A stretch of 64,000 bases of DNA, from contig QCXZ01000001.1 in assembly GCA_025024175.1 (NCBI GenBank), forward strand, positions 8,184,001 through 8,248,000, written 5' to 3'. The translations under genes were made by a program, and so were the position numbers. Below the pieces are notes generated by a model. It was not told the DNA's origin. It saw only the letters and a program-made list of their open reading frames with translations, and ran no database searches. This document shows, one piece after another, positions 58,894 to 64,000 of the stretch (position 1 is the stretch's first letter; each line of letters begins with the position of its first letter). Source of the stretch: Rhyzopertha dominica. Its lineage: Eukaryota; Arthropoda; Insecta; Coleoptera; Bostrichidae.

Positions 58894-60522
58894 TCAACTT
58901 TCACGCTTTTTCCTTTCCACGGTGCCTCTTTGCAAAATAGTTTGTACTGAAGGATAAGGCAACTGTAACAGGTCACTGGCTTCTTTAATGGGTGAAGGGT
59001 ATCCTCTTCTCAAAAATGAATCGTAAGCAGTGATGGGCGTTTACGCGTGAATTATAATTTTCTACGTTACACGCGTAAAAAATGTAAATAAAGCACTTTG
59101 GCGTGGATTTTAAGTAGAAAATATGACCAGTCTATTATGGCTAAAGTGTATTAGGTACACACCAAAACTGAATGGAAATTATTTTTTTTCTAGTCTCCCT
59201 GTTCAATTGGATTCTCCATTTGTAACGAATTCCTTAAGAGCGTTCCACAGTAAATTTGGATGATTTATGTAATATTTTTGTTCATATTTACTTTCTGCAT
59301 AAAATGAAAAGTAGCTCCGTTGACTAATTATATCTAAACGTGTTCCCAAAATTTCCCAGTAAATAAATGAGTTTAATGATATTTCGCACTTTTCTTGGAA
59401 AAAACAATGTTAGTCGTTTATTTACAGGCATTTTTTTTAATTTTGGGAACTCGTTTAGATATAATTAGTCTACGGAGCTACGTTTCATTTTTTGTGAAAA
59501 GTAAATATGAACAGATATACTGCATATAACATCTAAATTTACTCATGCATTTGTACCTTGATTGAGGAGCCCTCTTAAAGTTTTTAAAATTTAATACTGT
59601 TTTTTTAATATTTATATTACAAACCTGCATAACATATTTTAGTAAGTCATGCCATGGTATCCAAACGGTTTTCTCACTTCTTTGAGGCATAAATCACAAA
59701 ACATATGTTTCCAAGTATTCCCTTTCATGACTATATATACTACTTTTTTGCATGCCATGAAATTCGGAACCGCTTACTTCACATACAAGTTGATTTTCTC
59801 CAAAGAAAGATATTTACTATAACTACTTATTACTTGCTACTTGCTGCTTTACATCAAACTGCATAATTCAGCAATGAGAACTGTTTGTATACTCTGTTAA
59901 AATAGCCCAATAAAATTGACTAGTTAATAAAAGGGTTGCGATAAAAGAACAAGGGTAGCGAATGAAATTACCCGTCTATTTTCTTTTGTAGAAAAAAAAG
60001 ACAATAAAATCACAATTTACAGTCATTGAAGGGATTATTTGATCGATTTAGTACCCCAAAATGCTTTTGACAGCACGCTTGTCCTGCCTGTCTTCTGTCA
60101 TTAATTAACTATGTTTGAACAAGTTATTTTTGTTGAGACATTCTTTTAATTAACTTAATTACAATAAGGTAGTATTTTGCTTAGTTAACAAGCGATAAAA
60201 TAATAAAATAAAAAATAATATTGACATTTGAAACGTTTTAAGCAGCAGTGATCATGAACACCATTAAAAAACTAAATCTAAAACTTATCTACATAATGCT
60301 GTTTTCTACACTAGACTTTCGAAGTAGAATACTACATAGTTTAGGAGTAGATAATAGCGTAATCTACATGGCCCATCACTGATCGTAAAGATTAAACATT
60401 AGTTCCTTAGCATAACGCTTCTTCTTCCAGGGATTTCTTTTTGATCGGATCCTTCGCTGTTGGTCTTGAATGGAACCATTTTCTCCATCTTGCTGGTCCT
60501 GAAAAGTACCGATTTTTCTATC
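58894..60522 (-). pseudogene. HTH-like ORF of transposon type, split by a hAT insertion
   Basis: Minus strand. The right part (about 60382-60522) reads repeated G-x-x-QDQQ units, then RSKRNPWKKKRYAKELMF. The left part (58894-59027) reads FLRRGYPSPIKEASDLLQLP then YPSVQTILQRG and stops. Removing the hAT element and one target-site copy leaves the frame continuous through the insertion site. The left part looks like the helix-turn-helix N-terminus of a DNA transposon protein (assignment uncertain). No catalytic domain was found nearby. Confidence 0.45.
59028..60381. mobile_element. non-autonomous hAT element, 1354 bp
   Basis: Both ends are CAGTGATGGGC (11 bp perfect TIR). Flanking 8-bp repeats are ATCGTAAG (59020-59027) and ATCGTAAA (60382-60389), one mismatch. 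The interior contains its own large inverted repeat (about 59235-59375 with 59410-59575; shared core GACTAATTATATCTAAACG). No transposase frame is visible. Confidence 0.88.
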
Positions 60523-61524
60523 TTACTGGTCCTGAAAAGGACCGATTTGTTGTTCATCTTCATTCTTCATGACTTTCCCAAGGACGAAACATCTTACTTT
60601 ACAACTCGACAAATTACAACTAACCAAAGAAGTAAAATTCTGAAATTTGCAGGAGATACAAAACCAACATAATTTTATAATCTGCCCGTTAATCCCGAAC
60701 AAGAATTTCAACCGCATCATAAATTGTCTACCCTCGTGTCTGCCTGCACTTCAAGTCCTTCTTGAAACTATTCCCAATACAATGTACGTTTTACAAAAAA
60801 AGTCGGAATCAGTGGGCGTCATCGGGACAGATTATTAAGTAATGTTGTAGGCCTAATGTCCTAGAATGCTACCCTGTACTTTCTCTAGTGCTACCGGACA
60901 GGGGCACGAGTTGCAATCCCAAATAAATGCTCATTGCAGAAGTATTTAACTTCTTTTAACAATACCAGGCCCGCATAAAACGAATTTCGTTTAGGAACAA
61001 TACAATAACTTTCGTATCACGCTCATAGGATAAAAATGAAAATCGAGCAATTTAGTACACAATGATGGGCAGCTATAGAAACTACTGTAGTCATGGTTTT
61101 TGTTTTTCCTGTCCCCAGAAAGGTTTTTGGGTCAGCAGCAGCAAACATGATGGAACGCACGAGGCACTCAATCTAGATTAACAGCTTATCCTCGTATACG
61201 TGGCAACGACCTGCACCAACCAAAATAATGTCGAGTGTCCAGACACGTCTGTATACGCCATCAAAAATAAACCAGCAGCGACCTAGGCCAAGACAAAGTT
61301 GCTAAAAGCCTGGAAATACGTGCGATGTATGTGAATTACACACGTTTCACGGCAGATTCCTCCGTCTGGTGCGACGATTTTCTTCTTTTGGAACGGCCAA
61401 CGTCTGTTTGTAGGCACACATCCCGATCACGGTTATGCTAATTTTACACGCTATTAACGTGGTATGCATCCACACCTGGCCATGTTGATGGGGTTTAGCA
61501 TCTTCTAATGTGCCTTTGCTAATA
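60523..61524. other. no supported gene; possible transposon debris
   Basis: A 30-odd-base tandem duplication (TGGTCCTGAAAAG repeated near 60484 and 60527) sits at the edge of the split ORF. The segment 61130-61420 has GC-richer codon-like sequence with scattered stops that vaguely resembles a Tc-type transposase N-terminus, but I could not confirm any block. Confidence 0.35.
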
Positions 61525-62824
61525 CACTGATCAAATCGAAAAAAGAGCCACTTCTAAAAATGTTCGTAGTTTTTCAAGGGTATAGCTAATCGTTACAATT
61601 CTGTTCTCTATCAATCTAAGTACAAAGTTGTTATAATTTGTTCCTATTGTTTAGAGAAAAATAAAAAATGTAAAAATGTACGATTAAACACGCTTTATCG
61701 TTTTATTAAAAGCGTTTATAAAACAGCAAAAATTTACAATTAATAACGAGTACGACCCCTTCTAACTTGTAAAACTTCTGCACAACGCCGGGGCATACTT
61801 TCAATTAAATTTCTTACGACGTGAGAATCTATCTGCTCCTATTCTTCCAAGAGAACTTCTTCAAAGTGTTGAAGGTTCTGGATTGGCTGACGTTTCATTA
61901 ATCGTTGCCCAAGTAGGTCCCAGATGTGCTCAATTGGATTAAGGTCCGGACTGCGGGAGGGCCAGTCTATAATTTCAATATTATGGGTATTGAGAAAATG
62001 TTGTAGTATTTGGGCGATATGTGAGTGAGCATTATCTCCCTGCAGTAGACCCTTCACGAAGTACTGCGTGCCCATTTAAAGTTATTCCACCCCAAATCAT
62101 AATCGACTCTTCTGCAAAAGGAGCCCTTTCTTCTACATTAGAGTCTATATAACGTTCCCCTGGGCGTCTCCAGACTCGAACTCTTCCGTCAACGTGGTTC
62201 AAACAGAATCTGGATTCGTCAGTGAACAAAACGTTGCGCCACTGCTGTAACTTCCATTGAACATGTTTTTCAGCAAACAACCGTCTCACTGAGGGGTTAA
62301 ATGAGGCACTCTAGCTGGTCTTCTTTGTTTTGGAGCATTGTAGCAGTAGCTTTGCGGTCGCTGGTAGCCCAAAGCCGTACTAAAAGGTCTTCTCACCCTT
62401 TCACGACTCGGATAAGGTTGTCTTGATAACGTATCCGGGCCCTATTTATGGCAGCACGGCTAACATTTAAGATTTGGGCTACTTGTCGTCTCGAGTAGCC
62501 TTCTTGATTTAAGGTGACGGCCCGAGCAATCTCAATTTTTGTTAGATACACTCTATGCTTTTGCGGTCTACCAAGCACATCATTCATGTTGCTCCTTTCA
62601 CAATTGCGGCAAAATTAAAGAAACAAGTTTTCAAATTTTCACTTTATGGCTTTAGTAAAAAGAACTTTTAATTGAAGATTACAGTTTTTGCTACAAACTT
62701 GCCAAGTGGCTCTGATTACTGAATACCTAGCGATTAACTTTTGCCTTTATATTTTAAATTACTAAACAAAACTTAACATAATAAATAAGTCCGGCTCTTT
62801 TTCGCTTTTTCGTATTGATTAGTT
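61525..62824 (-). mobile_element. decayed Tc1/mariner transposon, about 1.3 kb
   Basis: TA flanks both ends (61523-61524, 62825-62826). The diverged terminal inverted repeats are CACTGATCAAATCG...AAAAGAGCC on the left and AACTAATCAATACG...AAAAGAGCC on the right (reverse complement). It encloses a broken transposase gene. It is clearly older than the element at 6609-8243. Confidence 0.65.
61839..62587 (-). pseudogene. Tc1/Tc3-like DD34E transposase, broken
   Basis: Three minus-strand pieces. 62393-62587 has the start MNDVLGRPQKHRVYLT and an HTH (YSRRQVAQILNVSRAAINRA). 62032-62289 has NVLFTDESRF (first catalytic D), RVRVWRRPGERY and SIMIWGGITL. 61839-62075 has GDNAHSHIAQ (second D) and DWPSRSPDLNPIEHIWD (E, 34 residues later). 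About 100 bases of the linker region between the first two pieces are decayed, and a frameshift lies near 62040. No functional protein is possible. Confidence 0.85.
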
Positions 62825-64000
62825 TAAGATGAATGCTTTCAAAGATCTTTTTTAGTCAACTTCACAAATACAAATTTTGGACTGGCCGAAACTACAAAAT
62901 TAGCTTGCGTTGGACAAAGTAATAAATGAAGGTACAAAAAACGATAAATACACGTCTGCATATATGATACAGAATAAAAATAAATGCAAGCGAAATGTTA
63001 TTTTTATGAGGAATGTCGAAATTAAATTAATTACAAATCATAAAACAACAAAATACTTCACATTAACAAGAAAAAGTACCAAAAATTTATAAAAACGGAA
63101 TACCTTTGAGGCTGGCCGTTTTTTATACGTTACTGCTCCGTTTAAATTATTAATAAGAATTACGCATTTCTTGTGTCATTTGATGAGTCCTGGACTCTCT
63201 AATAATATAAATGCTGGTAATAAAACCCGCACAAATCTACAAATGTTACGCTTTTTACAGACGATGTCTTCACTGCTATAAAAACTTAAACCTAAAATTT
63301 ACCCAAAGTTTAATATTTCTTCGTTTATCACTCGTTATGGTACGGGAGAATTTGTTGTTTCTCTAACCATTCTGTATAATTTGTGCTTGAGTATACAGCA
63401 GCTTTTATAATATCTGCAAGACATATTTTTAAGATTTAGCAAGAATAGAACATTGCCGTGTAGGGATTTAGTGCAATTTTATAGTAATGTGATGGAAGGA
63501 GTACAAAACTTAAACTTACTGAATTTTCACTTTGTGGATGAAATAACTGTTTTAAACCATAATAGAAATATTCAGTCTAGAGCATTTGTGATATGATAAA
63601 TGTATGTATGATTGCTAAGCCTTGGCTGACAAATTTCATTTTGCAAAAAATAAAAACACGCGGCAATTGGTTTAGGCGATGGAAATTAACTAAAAATGTT
63701 ATAATAAAAGATTGATTTGGGTAGAATATAAAAAATAAGGAATAACAATAATCAAATGATAAATAATGCCAAGAAGCAATATTTTGCTAAGTTATTTACC
63801 GATTGCCAACATGATATGAAAAATAAATTGAAAAAAAACAAGTTATGGGTTGTTCTAGTGATATATCCATTGATGATAATTTGATTAAATATACGAGGGA
63901 CACCTCAAAGAACATAGGCAACAAATTTGTAGAAACCTTTAGTATCAATTTCACGAATAATATTCACCATTCCAACGAGACGTTATTTAATAGTTTCTTA
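62825..64000. other. no supported feature
   Basis: AT-rich sequence to the right edge. Only short ORFs (for example 62910-63092) are present and none is recognisable. No clear repeat or splice-site-flanked exon was seen. Confidence 0.5.

Overview
The window is nuclear DNA from an arthropod, almost certainly an insect; a beetle or similar holometabolous insect is plausible, but the sequence alone cannot fix the order. The evidence is AT-rich sequence, short conserved exons split by GT-AG introns, tandem carcinine/organic-cation transporters of the arthropod CarT type, and a dense mix of insect-style DNA transposons (Tc1/mariner, hAT, piggyBac, foldback MITEs) with non-LTR and Penelope-like remnants. 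There are no operons, no CRISPR array and no prokaryotic features.

Five host genes can be supported. At 307-656 (+) lies the last exon of an AMBRA1-like WD40 autophagy protein. A NUFIP1 homologue (snoRNP assembly) runs on the minus strand from 10403 (perhaps 11801) to 4668, with a 4.6 kb intron full of nested transposons. At 16535-14656 (-) is a two-exon proline-rich protein of unknown function. Two tandem SLC22/CarT-like transporter genes follow (22686-18768 and 30026-24210, both -), with identical internal exon lengths but unrelated C-terminal ends. The nine-coding-exon importin beta-1 gene spans 55989-39103 (-). Exon phases were checked by hand for all complete genes, and each joins into one open frame: 888, 612, 576, 266 and about 401 residues.

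Between and inside these genes the DNA is largely transposon-derived. The best-preserved element is a 1635-bp Tc1-type transposon (6609-8243) with roughly 220-bp IR/DR ends, TA target duplications and a transposase whose two ORFs are joined by a 61-bp GT-AG intron. It sits inside an older, decayed DDE element. Four hAT-type non-autonomous insertions have 8-bp target duplications, two perfect and two with one mismatch; one of them splits an ORF. A Penelope-like RT/GIY-YIG fossil lies in an intron of the second transporter. Many jockey-like RT fragments lie in importin introns, with a degenerate tandem array at 44.2-46.2 kb. From 56.4 kb to the right edge I see only transposon remains: piggyBac, hAT and Tc/mariner.

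The host genes are separate housekeeping or physiological genes, not a pathway cluster. I did not find a convincing unknown molecular system. The most distinctive items are the spliced Tc1 transposase, the diverged C-termini of the transporter pair, and the proline-rich gene whose helical domain resembles a retrotransposon linker.
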